A stretch of DNA of 64,000 nucleotides from Sacculina carcini (GCA_916048095.2 OU696588.1:7060501-7124500), one strand, 5' to 3'; positions 52,401 through 63,576 are shown, numbered from the stretch's first letter. Numbers and translations are program-made. Notes: a model not told the origin generated them from the letters alone.

Positions 52401-53296
52401 TTTGTGCATGTGTTTTGACGAGTAAATGTGTACTGTGTAGTCGTGCAGGTGTTGTGTGAAAATGTCCTCTTCCCTTGTTCCAATACGTGCCGTCCAGTCC
52501 AGCTGCGATGCCATGCACAGTCGTTTCGCCTCCTCCTCAAACGAATTCGTTCTTTCCTCCATTCTCTTCATGCCTTGGCGGTGTCGTGCACTTTTGTCTG
52601 TGTTGTTGTGTATGTATATGGCGGCTGCCAGGGCTCGTGGGAGACAGTGAGTCCCGGCAATCCGAATGAAACATTTCTTGTTGGTAAACCAGGACTTCAC
52701 GTCCCCCTTGAGCTTTAGCCTAGCAGCGCCGTGAATGTCGATATCCAAGGTTGATTGTTGTTTGATGTGTGTGACTGTGAGGTGTAATGTGGAGTTGTTG
52801 CTGATGAATGACGCGTTTGACTGTGTGATGGATTCGAGCCTTGAAACAAACAAACAAATTCATTTATTCATTTGTTTGTTTAATCTCGTAAATAAAATCT
52901 AGTAAATAAATAAAAATAAAAATACAAAAACGCTTACGTTTTTGACAAAAGTGACGCGTCGAAATCTAAGACGCGTCGAGGCACCAGGTATGCGTCCTGC
53001 TTGTCGTCGGCGTTGCGCAGAGTAATGCCCACATAATCCTCAGGGTCCACTCCTTGGAGCACCTGACCCACCACAGCGTCGATTGTTGCCTCAATTGAAG
53101 CAATTGCTCCAATGACGTTGTCGGGCTCCGTAAAGTTGAGCTCCAGGTGGTACGACTTTCCTTGAGCTCGGAATCGTCGAACGTACCTTGAGCTCACATC
53201 TTGTAAAACACATCGGATATTGCTCACCTCGGCAGTGTCTCCACGCTTCATTGGCGAGCCGTTGTCCTTATCACTGAACCGATGCTTTGAAGCCAT
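49475..53296 (-). CDS. Polinton protein-primed DNA polymerase B
   Basis: The start at 53296 (MASKHRFSDKDNGSPMKRGD) gives the N-terminal region with FRAQGKSYHLELNFTEPDNV. A short intron of about 95 bp then seems to be present (GTAAGC donor near 52937, TTTCAAG acceptor near 52840). Next come the Polinton-type region (FIRIAGTHCLPRALAAAIYI, ITSITAFLY), paired-cysteine zinc motifs (CPDCNLNF, CGTYLCPFC), exonuclease motifs (YDFECMN, AHYAQGYDNNLVVGY, YCRDDVNVLR) and polymerase motifs: VDVCSLYPYILKYGKFP (A), LCLNSQWGKLAQR (B) and IYCDTDSIIYL (C). It replicates the element using a protein primer. The part is nearly complete, but the element is broken. Confidence 0.93.
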
Positions 53297-53432
53297 CTCC
53301 CAAGAACAATATGGTAGCAAATAAAACAAACACGAAAAAACACTGGAGCACTAAAGACCGACCCGCACGCGACAAACGATGAAACGAAATGACAGATGCG
53401 CACTGACTCGACAATTTATATACTCTGGATGA

Positions 53433-53632
53433 TGACGTCAGCGCATGCGCAGTATATCAAAAACATGCACCTGCATGCACTCTTATCATACAACGTCATC
53501 AACTGCGCAGTACTTCAAACACATTCCCCGCCAGTCTGGCGCCATCTCAAGGTCACCTTGGCTGATGCAATACACACATCATGATACCGTGCTGACGTCT
53601 GCGCATGCGCAGTACATCAAACACATTCCCCT
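53433..53632. repeat. Three spaced copies of a GCGCAGTA...CATTCCCC motif
   Basis: At about 53447, 53505 and 53607 the motif GCGCAGTA is followed by a TCAAA-type stretch with CACATTCCCC or similar. Two copies carry GCGCATGCGC, and TGACGTCA lies at 53433-53440. It lies upstream of the polymerase gene, so it may be a promoter or a replication-end region. Confidence 0.55.
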
Positions 53633-53652
53633 GACTTCCGTCTGACTGACCC

Positions 53653-54890
53653 TTTAAACAAACAAATTAATTTCATTTAATTTTTAAATAAACTTGTTTT
53701 AACACAACTAATAATCATAACCAAATATAATAAACATTAATATACCAAATACGTGCGCCACAACTGTATCATGTGCGCCGCATTTGTCTCACAATTCTAT
53801 GAATTAATTAATTAACATAACCAAATATAAGAAACATTAATATACCAAATACGCGCCAAAATTGTATCATGTGCGCCACAAGTGTCTCACAATTATATAA
53901 GTTTATTTAATTAACATAACCAAATATAGCAAACATTAATATGCCCAATACGCGCGCCACAATTGTATCACGTGTGCCACAAGTAACTAACAATTCTATA
54001 AATTAATTAATTAACATAACCAAATATAATAAACATTAATATGCCCAATACGCGCCACAATTGTATCATGTGCGTCACATTTGTCTCACAATCCTATAAA
54101 TTAATTAATTAACATAACCAAATATAATAAACATTAACATACCAAATGCGTGCGCTACTACTGTATCATGTGCGTCACATTTGTCTCACATATCTATAAT
54201 TTTTCAATTAACATAACCAAATATAATAAACATTAATATGCCCAATATGCGCCACAATTGTATCATGTGCGCCACATTTGTCTCACAATTCTATAAATTA
54301 CTTAATTAACATAACCAAATATAATTAACATTAATATGCCCAATACGCGCCACAATTGTATCATGTGTGTCACATTCGTCTCACAATTCTATAAATTAAT
54401 TAATTAACATAACCAAATATAATACATTAATATACCAAATGCGTGCGCTACAACTGTATCATGTGCGTCACATTTGTCTCACATATCTATAAATTAATCA
54501 ATTAACATAACCAAATATAATAAACATTAATATGCCCAATATGCGCCACAATTGTATCATGTGCGCCATATTTGTCTCACAATTATATAAATTGATTAAT
54601 TAACATAACCAAATATAATTAACATTAATATGCCCAATACGCGCCACAATTGTATCATGTGTGTCACATTCGTCTCACAATTCTATAAATTAATTAATTA
54701 ACATAACCAAATATAATAAACATTAATATGCCCATTACGCGCCACAATTATATCATGCGCACCGCATTTGTCTCACAACTCTAAATTAATTAACATAACC
54801 AAATATAATAAACATTAATATACCCAATACGTGCGCCACAATTGTATCATGTGCGCCACAAGTGTCTCACAATTCTATAAATTGTGCACT
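53653..54890. repeat. Satellite, ~98-bp unit, about 12 copies
   Basis: Each unit contains CATAACCAAATATAATAAAC, then CCCAATACGCGCCACAATTG, then TATCATGTGCG and TGTCTCACAATTCTATAAATT. Starts of the CATAACC block lie about 97-101 bp apart from 53715 to 54793. It has no coding capacity and adjoins the polymerase end of the Polinton. Confidence 0.95.
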
Positions 54891-54939
54891 CGTGCTTGCG
54901 CACTATATATACCACATATAAACCATCTCTTTTGAACCT

Positions 54940-55135
54940 CTGCAATGGCCGAGCTGCGTAAGTCTGCTCGAGCCCCGAGGATCTCGGTTCGACTCCCAGC
55001 CAGGTAAATACTTTCTTCACTCGCTCAACACTACAATCTACACATAAATAATCGAAATAAATAAAATAAATTAAATATATAATCTAAATCAATAAAATAA
55101 ACAAAGTAAATCAATTAATAAATAAATAAATAAAT
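54940..55135 (+). mobile_element. Candidate tRNA-derived SINE
   Basis: TGGCCGAGCTGC (54946-54957) resembles a Pol III A box, and GGTTCGACTCC (54986-54996) matches the B box exactly. A ~60-bp unrelated body and an AT-rich tail with AAATA repeats follow to about 55135. The T-arm pairs at four of five positions, but the sequence does not fold as a full tRNA. It could also be a decayed tRNA gene. Confidence 0.5.
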
Positions 55136-55434
55136 CGATTCAAATATGTATAGATGTCGCTGCTGCGTTCACAGGTACCAACGATCTCCATAGATGGCAC
55201 CACTTCCGGTCAGATCAGGTATATGCGGCGCCACTGGTCAAGTATAGAGGGCGCCACCGGTCAGGCATAGAAGGCGCCACCTGAGTGTGCAAAGATGATG
55301 TCGTAAGGGGGTGGAGCCTAAACCGTGCAAAAACCTGTGACGTCATAAGGGGGCGGGGATGCGTGCAAAACCCCCCTCCCCCCATTTTGTGCAAATGTCA
55401 CAAAGTGTAGTATCATACTACTATCGACTAAACC
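55136..55434. other. Non-coding stretch with GGCGCCAC repeats
   Basis: Three or four short repeats of the type CAGGTATAGAGGGCGCCAC occur at 55190-55290, followed by a GGGGG/CCCCC-rich part (55300-55385). No gene seen. Confidence 0.45.
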
Positions 55435-55706
55435 AAAGGAGATTAGAAAGATAATTGAGATTACAAACTGAACCAATATATAAACAATGTAAACAACGTA
55501 TGCACCCGGAAATTTTGCTGCGACACCTAAATTTATATTAAGAGATTCAAATTCGGCCCCACAAGAATATTAATGTTGTGGATGGAAAGGAATTAATACT
55601 GGAAAAACGAGGAAAAGGAAACAAATGAATAATAAACAATCTCGAATAACGCGCGAAGTAAGACCAAAGAAAATATAATAAAATGAAGACGACGCAGGCG
55701 CTACAA
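55435..55706 (-). mobile_element. LTR fragment of the Gypsy family found at 30993-37407
   Basis: The minus strand begins TGTAGCGCCTGCG at 55706 and follows the left part of that LTR (CTTCGCGCGTTATTCGA, CGAATTTGAATCTCT) with moderate divergence, ending near 55435. Only about 270 of 474 bp are present. Fossil. Confidence 0.85.
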
Positions 55707-56272
55707 ATTAATGTTGTTATTTAACATTGTTTAGCCTGCAATGAGTGTCTGTGTATCTGTGCGAGTGTATGTTCGATGTTGCAATAACGTATTTATACCT
55801 CTATTCTCGGTGTGAAATATACCTCAATCATCATCATCATCATCACAAGCCGGTTTTCTGCAGGTCAAGACCTGTTCCCTTTTCAGTACAAGAATATTTG
55901 GGTCTGGCCTACGATGCCGGTATGTCAAAAGGCGTGCATGATATGTATTTGTGTGCGTACGTGGGAGTGTGATTTTATGTACGTTGTTGTATCTGCGCGC
56001 GGAGGTAGCTGTGTCACACAAGCGCGAGCTATGAGTGGATGCATGCGCGGGTGGTATCCGCTTGGAGTCATCGGTCGCTCGTGCATGTTGGGCAGTGCGC
56101 TACTGGTGAGGTGAGAGTGTGCTGTTTGTGCAATGGGTTAGAGTGTTGTTCGGTGGACACAGTAGAGTTTAGTGCACTATGTTGCGGTGTGATCGTGTGG
56201 AATTGTGCTTTCTTGTTCTTTCTTATTTTTCGTGCTTACATTCAAATACAGGCTATCCGGACCTTTCGAAAA
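55707..56272. other. Unassigned stretch before the decayed Gypsy
   Basis: Contains a short CAT/ATC repeat (55830-55850). It could be the leader of the following element, but I find no LTR or primer site. Confidence 0.35.
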
Positions 56273-57185
56273 ATGGAGTCTTCATGTGGTTTCGACGCTC
56301 GCGTGATACCAGAATTTGATGGTCAGATTGACATTGTGGAATGGTGGACTCACACGGAGATGATGTGTCAGCTCGAAGGCGTCGATGTGATGAGCGTAGT
56401 GCCAATGCGTCTCTCAAAAGGCACGTTTGTCGTGTGGTCCCAACTGCCGGATGAACTTCGCCGTTGTGCGAAAGGGGCTAGCCGCGCTTTGTTCTAGGAA
56501 TTTGGAGTGAAAAGGTTCCGTGCATACGCCCTGTTCACCAGTCGGTGTCTGCAAGAAGGTGAGTCGCCTGACGTATATTTAGCATATTTGAAAAACTTGC
56601 AGTTTCATTTGATGGCGTATCCGATAATCTGCTGATATGTGCATTTGTAAAAGGCATAACCGAGCTCGGGACGACCAGTATTCGTGCAAACACAGTGTCA
56701 GAGTCTCTGTCGTTGAGTGATATCACGAGCAGAACTCGCATGGTGTTGCAAACGACAAAAAGCCCACCAAATTGTCTAGCCGCCAATGCCGGGTCGCTTT
56801 CACCCCGAAAATGCTAAATTTGCGACCAAAATGGTCATTTGAGTAGAGAGTGCCCCAAAAGTAAATATCATATACGATGTTACAATTGTTCCAATTTGGG
56901 TCACATGGCGTAGGACTGTCAGGGAACGAGGAAGGAGAGGGTTCGTCAGCGCCAGCACCATCTCCTTAGTGAGCAATGAGGCGCTTCCTTCAGTCACTGT
57001 GTTTATTGATCAACGGGAGTCTTGTGTGCTTGTTGATACCGGTTGCTCTCGCTGTATTGTGTGGAGTGGTGTTTGTAAACATAGACACCAGTGACGAATC
57101 GTGTGAATACTATGGGTGGCATGAGCTGTGACTTTTCGGGTGCTGGTGAATGTTGTGTGAGTGTCGATGAACATTCAGTTGTCGT

Positions 57186-59649
57186 AATTATTATTATTAT
57201 TATTATTAATTACAGGCAAATCCAGTAGCATGGGAAGAGTGCAAGCACTATTACCACCCTAAGGTGGCCCCATGTACCGGAAGCGCCCAAAAGATTAAGA
57301 GAGAAAGAGAGTTCGAAGAGAAATAAGTCTAGAAAGAGAGTTGGAAAGAAAATAATAAATAAATAACAATAAATAATAAACCATCATCCGATAACAATCC
57401 ATAATGTCACTCCGCCCACGTTCCTCAATAAATAATAACAATCAACAATAAATATGTGATTCATTAAAAAACAGCCATCAATAAATAAGAATAAATATTA
57501 ATAAATAAGTAATAAATAACAATCAAGAACAATACATATGATTCAAAAAAGAAACATCCAACAATAAATATAAATATGATTCAATAAGTAACAACAACAC
57601 AAATAAATATGATTCAATAAACAATAACACCAATAAATATGATTCAATAAACAACAACAACAATAAATATGATTCAATAAACAGCAACAACAATAAATAT
57701 GATTCAATAAACAACAACAACAATAAATATGACTCAATAAACAGCAACAACAATAAATATGATTCAATAAACAACAACAGCCAACACTGATTAAAAGTAT
57801 AATTTAATAAATAACAACAACCAATGATAAATAGTAATAAATAGAGAGTAAAATAGGAATAAATATAAATAAATAGAAAATAAATAACAATAAGCATGAA
57901 TAAATAACAATAAATATGAATAAATATACAATTAATAAGACTCAACAGTCAATTCCGCTCTTTCAGTAGCATTTCATTTACTTTGGCCCTGAATTTGTTC
58001 AAATTGCTCTGCAAGAAAGCCTCCTCCTTCAACGTGTTCCAAGTAGACACAGTGGCCGGAAGAAAGCAACGTTGGAATTGTTTTGTACGACAACGAATTG
58101 GAGCCATGCACTGGGAATGCTGTTTGGATGTAAACCGTGTGCTTCTTGCTGCCACGAAATCATCAGGAATTGACTTGCTCATCGGATGATGGTCGTTGTG
58201 CTTGATCTTGTACAGCATGCACACACTGCTGACCTTTCGACGATGGCAAAGATCACCAAGAACCAAGTCACCACAGAGGAACTTGCAAGCTCTAACAACT
58301 CTGTTGATGAGATTGAGGTGACAATCCGCAGCAGAAGACCACACGGGGGCGCAGTACTCCAGAATTGGCAAAATGAAACAGCGAAAACAACTTTTTGAGA
58401 TTGTGCTGCTACCGAACATCCGATATGCCTTTCTTATAATTCCCAGTTTCCGCGATGCCGAACAAACTAGCTTCCGAATGTGACTCTCAAACGTGAGCTT
58501 TGAGTCTACATGTACTCCCAATATTTTGAGCTCATCACACACGTTGAGTTGGGCGTCATTTATGAGGATAGCTCCATGTGAAGGCTGAACGGTACGTGAC
58601 CTAGAAACCAACAAGCATTTAGATTTCGAAGTGTTCAGCATCATATTCCACCTCTCACACCACCTCAGGACGCTGCTGAGATCGTCGTTGACCGTTTGAC
58701 GCACCTGTGGTCTGTCCGAAGGAGATGAAATTACAGCTATCAAGGTGATATCATCAGCATATCCATATACAGGGTTGCGTGTGGTTGTGTACAGGTCAGC
58801 GGTGTAAATGTTGAACAAAATAGGACCCAACACACTTCCCTGCGGGACACCGGACGCAATGCTCTGCCAGCCACTGTATGCTCCATCGATGGCAACACGT
58901 TGTACGCGATTGGATAGAAATTGATGCAAAACACTTAGCAAACGGCCGCCGACTCCAATCTTTCTCAGTTTTTGCAACAAGCCCTGGTGGCTCACACGGT
59001 CAAATGCTGCCGAGAAATCCAACTGCACAATCCAGGCTTCACTGCCTTTGTCTAGCACTTGCTGGAGCTCATGCGTGATAGTAAGCAGAGCGTCAGTCGT
59101 GCTGAGTTTTTTGCGGTATGCAAATTGGTTTTCCGACAGCAGATTGTTGCTCTCCAGGTACTTGGACAGTCTGGAAGATATCAAGTGCTCGAATATTTTG
59201 GACAGAATCGGCGTAATTGATATTGGCCGGTAGTTTGCAACATCAGCTGAATTGGTTCCTTTTGGTATGGGCGTGATATTCGCAACCCGCCAACATGATG
59301 GAAACGAACCAGTCTTCATCAAGCGCCTGAAAAGAGCACTGAGCTTCGGAGCTAGAGTATCTGCCGTGTTCTTGAAAAATAGCGGAAACATATTCAGAGG
59401 GTCTGTTCCTCCGTGGGCATCAAGGTCTTTCATGAGATTCGCCACTTCTTTTGATCGGAAGGCAATGCCTTTGATTTTCGGGGCGAGGACAGATGAATCG
59501 TCAGACGGAATGGACCCTTGACATTGCTTGGTATTGAAGTAATCCATAAGCAACTCTGCCTTCTCTGTTGGGTTGATTTTGAGCTCACCGTTCGCTGAAA
59601 ATAAAGGAGGGACAGACAGGTCATGTCCAAACACTGACGATTTCAACGT
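57186..59649 (-). mobile_element. CR1-like LINE, copy C, 5'-truncated
   Basis: Nearly identical to 17559-20010 of copy A, including the TAA-repeat tail and the 3' UTR minisatellite. It stops at the residues for KSSVFGHD, so the endonuclease and 2A leader are missing, as expected for incomplete reverse transcription. It sits in the protease part of the decayed Gypsy. The ORF fragment is undamaged, so this copy is recent. Confidence 0.93.
57949..59646 (-). CDS. LINE reverse transcriptase half, copy C
   Basis: 565 open codons matching copy A with about a dozen differences. Motifs: NYRPISITPILSKIFE, WIVQLDFSAAFDRVSH, SGVPQGSVLGPILF and the catalytic YADDITLIA, then the C-terminal region (CFRCFILPILEYCAPVW) ending EMLLKERN. 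There is no native start, as the frame opens at the truncation point. It could not retrotranspose by itself because the endonuclease is absent. Confidence 0.93.
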   Translation of the reverse strand: MKSSVFGHDLSVPPLFSANGELKINPTEKAELLMDYFNTKQCQGSIPSDDSSVLAPKIKGIAFRSKEVANLMKDLDAHGGTDPLNMFPLFFKNTADTLAPKLSALFRRLMKTGSFPSCWRVANITPIPKGTNSADVANYRPISITPILSKIFEHLISSRLSKYLESNNLLSENQFAYRKKLSTTDALLTITHELQQVLDKGSEAWIVQLDFSAAFDRVSHQGLLQKLRKIGVGGRLLSVLHQFLSNRVQRVAIDGAYSGWQSIASGVPQGSVLGPILFNIYTADLYTTTRNPVYGYADDITLIAVISSPSDRPQVRQTVNDDLSSVLRWCERWNMMLNTSKSKCLLVSRSRTVQPSHGAILINDAQLNVCDELKILGVHVDSKLTFESHIRKLVCSASRKLGIIRKAYRMFGSSTISKSCFRCFILPILEYCAPVWSSAADCHLNLINRVVRACKFLCGDLVLGDLCHRRKVSSVCMLYKIKHNDHHPMSKSIPDDFVAARSTRFTSKQHSQCMAPIRCRTKQFQRCFLPATVSTWNTLKEEAFLQSNLNKFRAKVNEMLLKERN

Positions 59650-59985
59650 CCCTTGTTGTGCAGCACAAGCCGATGGGATATGATGCGATTCTGGGAATGA
59701 ACGCCATATCAGCGCTGGGGGGTGCTTGCGTACATGCTAACGGTGGGGTGCGTTTTCAAGTGAGTGCCAAGGCTGCATACTGTGCTGCGGCTCGTGATAT
59801 AAATGTGTCAAGACCTGGACATGAGGCACGGTTTGATGCAGCCAAAACATGTGCACTTGCAAGTGAAAGTGGCTTGACGACCACGAACCGCAGAGTTTAC
59901 AAACGAAACTGCACAATATCATCTGAGGCAGCACGCCAAGGAGGCATTCGACATAGATATCAATGAGTGGATCAGCAACAAATGG

Positions 59986-60681
59986 TTGATTCCCTATGAT
60001 GAGAGTGTACATGGACCTGCCCGTTGTTTGATTCCCCTGATAGCAGTAGCCCAAAAGAACAAGAACAAAGTGAGTCAGGTCCTCGGTTTCCGAGAATTAA
60101 GTATACAAATTGACACTCGTTCTGCAGATGCTGACGTATGCAATGAGAAGCTGAGGGAATGGCGGATGAAGGGAAACAATGTGTTTATCATGGACCTCAA
60201 GACAGCCTACCTGCAGATATCAGTGGACAGTTCATTGTGGCCTTTCCAGACGGTGAAGTTCAATGGTGTGCTGTACTGCTTGAACAGGCTTGGATTCGGG
60301 TTGAGTGAGGCGCCCATTATCATGCAAACGGTGGTTGACTCGATGATGGCACAAAACAACCAGATAAGACGCTGGACATCGGCACATGTTGACGATGTTT
60401 TCATTGACGGAAACATTGTGTCACTTGAAGCAGTGAAGGAGCACTTTGCCAAGTACGGTTTTGAATCGAAAGATATTCAAAAGCTCTCTGACGGAACCCG
60501 AGTGCTCGGCTTACACGTGTTTTCGTCAGAGTCTGGCAAGTTGATGTGGAAAAGGGACAACGTCGTGGGTGAGTGTACGGAATGGCTCACGAGACGAGTC
60601 GTGTTTTCACTGTGCGGTACTTTGCTGTCGCATTATCCTGTCGGTGGCTGGCTACCAGTTGCCGCTTCGTTCATCAAGTGA
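59986..60681 (+). CDS. Reverse transcriptase part of the decayed Gypsy
   Basis: Motifs: PLIAVAQKNKNKVSQVLGFR, VFIMDLKTAYLQISVD, YCLNRLGFGLSEAPIIM and the catalytic HVDDVFIDG, then GTRVLGLHVF. This RT subtype (LGFGLSEAPIIM, xVDDVFxD) differs from the other Gypsy elements in the window. Fossil. Confidence 0.85.
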   Translation: MIPYDESVHGPARCLIPLIAVAQKNKNKVSQVLGFRELSIQIDTRSADADVCNEKLREWRMKGNNVFIMDLKTAYLQISVDSSLWPFQTVKFNGVLYCLNRLGFGLSEAPIIMQTVVDSMMAQNNQIRRWTSAHVDDVFIDGNIVSLEAVKEHFAKYGFESKDIQKLSDGTRVLGLHVFSSESGKLMWKRDNVVGECTEWLTRRVVFSLCGTLLSHYPVGGWLPVAASFIK

Positions 60682-60889
60682 CTTGCATCCGAAGCGACAA
60701 ACAGCTGGGACGAACCGATTCGTGACTCGGCACTCCAGAATCATGTTAGCGAAGTGATGTCGAAACTACAGCATAGCGATCCCGTGAGAGGCGTGTGGAA
60801 GATCGATGGTGATTCGGCGTGTATATGGGTAGACGCCAGCAACATTTCCATTGGTGCGTTGATTGAGGTAAATGGCGAGACTATGGAGG

Positions 60890-61876
60890 ATGCTTGCTGG
60901 TTGAGAAGCGACAGCCACCACATAACCTCAGTGAGCTAGAGGCCGTGATAAACGGGCCTGGCCTGGCGATTAAGCTTAAAGTTCGAAAAATTATGCTGTT
61001 CACAGATTCATCCACGGCCCATGTATGGCTCAGTGGACTCCTAACGGCAAAGGAGCGTATAAGGACCATTGCCTGTAGTGAGTTGCTGATCAGGCGCCGA
61101 CTAGATATAATCGGTGGATTGTTGGACGAGTACGACCTGACGGTTGAAGTAATGAAGGTGGCGTCTGAGAGGAATAAAGCAGATTGCCTGACTCGTGTAC
61201 CTGGCCACTGGTTGAAACAGGACAAATCAGTGTGCGCCGCAGGTACTGAGCCGACTGCCGTGCGTACTCGCATCAGTCAGATTCACCACGACGCCGGACA
61301 TCCGAGCATCCATCGAACGCGGTACTTTTGCCGGAGGAAAAAGCTTTACGCGAGCAAGCGGGAAATCGCAGATGTTGTGAGGTGGTGTGACATCTTCAAT
61401 TCGATTTGCCCGGCGGCAGTGAAATAGAGACACGGGAAACTGAGCGTGAATCAGAACTGGCACCGACTGGCAGCAGATTTTGTGCTTGTGCGTGATTAGT
61501 TGTATGTGTCTGTCATGGATTGTTGTCCTACGAGGTTTTCTCTCTGGCGCAAGGTTTGCACTCGCAGCAGCGACGAAGTGAAGGACATTTTCGATGATAT
61601 TTTCAGTGAGCTTGGACCCCCAAATGATATACTTCTGGACAACGACACGTCTTTTCGTGGAAAGTCTTTTGTTCGGGCGATTGAACGTTGGGGTGTGAGC
61701 ATTCGCTATCGGTGTGCTTTTCGCCCAGAAGGAAACGGTATAGCGGAGAGGTCGCATCAGACTGTCAAGACATTATGGTGAGGAAACAGTGCAGTGTGAG
61801 AGAAGCTGTGATGCTACACAATATGACGCCAATCGATGACGCCGGTCGCAGACCTGTTGATTGTGTGTATCGTTAA
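60890..61876 (+). CDS. RNase H and integrase parts of the decayed Gypsy
   Basis: RNase H: NLSELEAVINGPGLAIKLK, IMLFTDSSTAHVWL. Integrase: HHDAGHPSIHRTRYF, LLDNDTSFRGKSF, NGIAERSHQTVK, a readable DDE-type core. It ends near 61876. Fossil with many breaks. Confidence 0.82.
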
Positions 61877-61884
61877 AGGGTGTG

Positions 61885-61928
61885 AATACCATCAATTCGG
61901 CCCTTCGAAGGGCCGAATTGATGGTATT
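61885..61928. repeat. Perfect 44-bp palindrome
   Basis: The left arm AATACCATCAATTCGGCCC... is mirrored exactly around 61906/61907 with no loop beyond the central CG. A short T run follows. It starts eight bases after the last Gypsy-like codon. Confidence 0.95.
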
Positions 61929-61965
61929 TTTTTGCCCTGCACTGATTGCAAATTTTCTAAATGTC

Positions 61966-62210
61966 TGTTAGTATACCATCTCCTCCTAAACCACTGGACC
62001 GAATTTGCTGAAACTTGGTCCCCAGGAGTAAAATGGATGCAAAAAAGGTAACAGGCTAAGTTTTATTGACCTCTGAGGTCATTTTCAAGGTCATTGACGT
62101 CATTTGTGTCTGTTTACCCTATCTCCTCCTAAACCACTGGACCGATTTGGATGAAACTTGGTCCCTAGGAGTAAAATGGATGCAAGAAGGTCATAGACTA
62201 GATTTTGTTG
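61966..62210 (+). repeat. Two-copy tandem duplication, ~143-bp period
   Basis: Both copies carry TCCTCCTAAACCACTGGACC, then GAAACTTGGTCCC and AGGAGTAAAATGGATGCAA, at 61981 and 62124. No reading frame continues through both. Confidence 0.85.
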
Positions 62211-62880
62211 CATATAAACATATGAACCAGCATATAAACCCGATAATAATCAGAACGTTATTCTGTCTGTGTGTGTGTGCACAAATAAGTTTTTCACATC
62301 TTGGGGATTTTATGCCACGGGTTTGAGAAAAACTGCTCAACAGAATTGACAATTTTTTATATCCACAGATTGGAAATTTTGTCTTCTACAGGATGATATA
62401 TTTTTCAAATATATAGTGTTAACATTCCAAAAGACATAACCGTTTATTTAAGACCATGTCATTTCCACCGACGACTGATAGATTTAACACAGCGATCAAT
62501 GGAGACAATGGCGGATCCAGGAACTGTGCGGGGGGCTTAGCCTCTTTGAAATACGTTTTTAAAAAGTCCTTCACATGCAATGTTTTCCCATAATTTTGAT
62601 ATATCTTCTAAAAACATTTTCAACAAGCCATTATAAAATATTTAGCCCCACTATAAATATTTATTTCATCCGCCTATGATTTTTCGCTGCTGCGAAATCA
62701 ACATTTGAGTTTATGTGCAAAGCGCATGAAGTATTCGCTAGAGCGCTAGCGTTCAGAACAAAATCTAGCTAAAAATCTAAAATAAAAACATTCATATTTA
62801 GACTTTTCTATTGGTTAATAGTTGTTATGGGTTTACTTTTTTCTATTTAAATTTGTATTTGTTTTCTTTTATGAGTTCAA
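62211..62880. other. AT-rich non-coding stretch
   Basis: Contains a short GT run (62266-62278). No gene or clear element end seen. Confidence 0.4.
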
Positions 62881-63509
62881 TTTTTATTTTATTTATATAA
62901 TATTTGTTCCGCACAACGGGCGGGTTTCAATGCTAGGTGGTGATGTTAATTTATACATATATTTTGGAAACATTATGATGAAAATGTTATGCCATTTTTC
63001 ATTGTTTCGTGTCTGAGTTCTGAATTATTCAGCACGACGGGCAGGTTTAAATATGGGGCGGTTTAAGCAAACTATTTTGTCAAAATAAATGTAAAAATAT
63101 AGAAATTTATACTTTTTTATGGGTTTACTCTTTTCTTCATATCATATTCTATATAATAGTAATTAATATATAATTATATCATATTTCTTTAATTCCTATT
63201 CCATTTCTCTTATGAATTGAATACAAACTTAATAGTATGAATTGTTCCGCACGACGGGCGGGTTTACATGCTAGAATTTTCATAGTTTGTTACGTGTTTG
63301 TGTTCTGAATTATTCCGCACGACGGGCAGGTTCATATATGAGACGGATCCAGGGATATTTTGTCCAAATAAAAATAAAAATATTCACATTTAGACATTTG
63401 TATTGGTTAGCATATTTACAGGTTAAATTTTTTACTTTTAAGTTTGTATTCATTTTATTTTATATATTGAATATGAATTTCATGTTGAGCTGTTCCGCAC
63501 GACGGGCGG

Positions 63510-63576
<67 letters not shown>

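Larger units (their letters stand above)
41004..53640 (-). mobile_element. Polinton (Maverick), fossil
   Basis: Carries the hallmark set: protein-primed family B DNA polymerase, retrovirus-type integrase, adenovirus-type protease, FtsK/HerA-type packaging ATPase, double jelly-roll major capsid protein, and conserved small proteins. All but one short frame lie on the minus strand. I could not find terminal inverted repeats: the left side is cut by BEL/Pao at about 41004, and the right side runs into a satellite near 53650. It is broken, with perhaps five to eight breaks, but every main part is still readable, suggesting a moderate age. Both ends given here are approximate. Confidence 0.95.
56273..61876 (+). 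mobile_element. Decayed Ty3/Gypsy element entered by a CR1-like LINE
   Basis: Gag starts near 56273 (MESSCGFDARVIPEFDGQID, VEWWTHTEMMCQLEGV). A knuckle and a protease (LVDTGCSR) follow. After the LINE at 57186-59649, protease resumes (GYDAILGMNAISALGG), then reverse transcriptase (59986-60681), RNase H and integrase to about 61876. The LTRs are not seen. There are many breaks, so it is old. Scraps of the same family lie at 6125-6225 and 38945-39030. Confidence 0.88.

Noticed and set aside
53653-54890. CRISPR-like array
   Set aside because: Repeats are ~98 bp with no unique spacers, in an animal genome; it is a satellite.
54940-55012. Functional tRNA gene
   Set aside because: A and B boxes are present, but no acceptor stem or anticodon arm can be drawn and no CCA-end pairing is seen.
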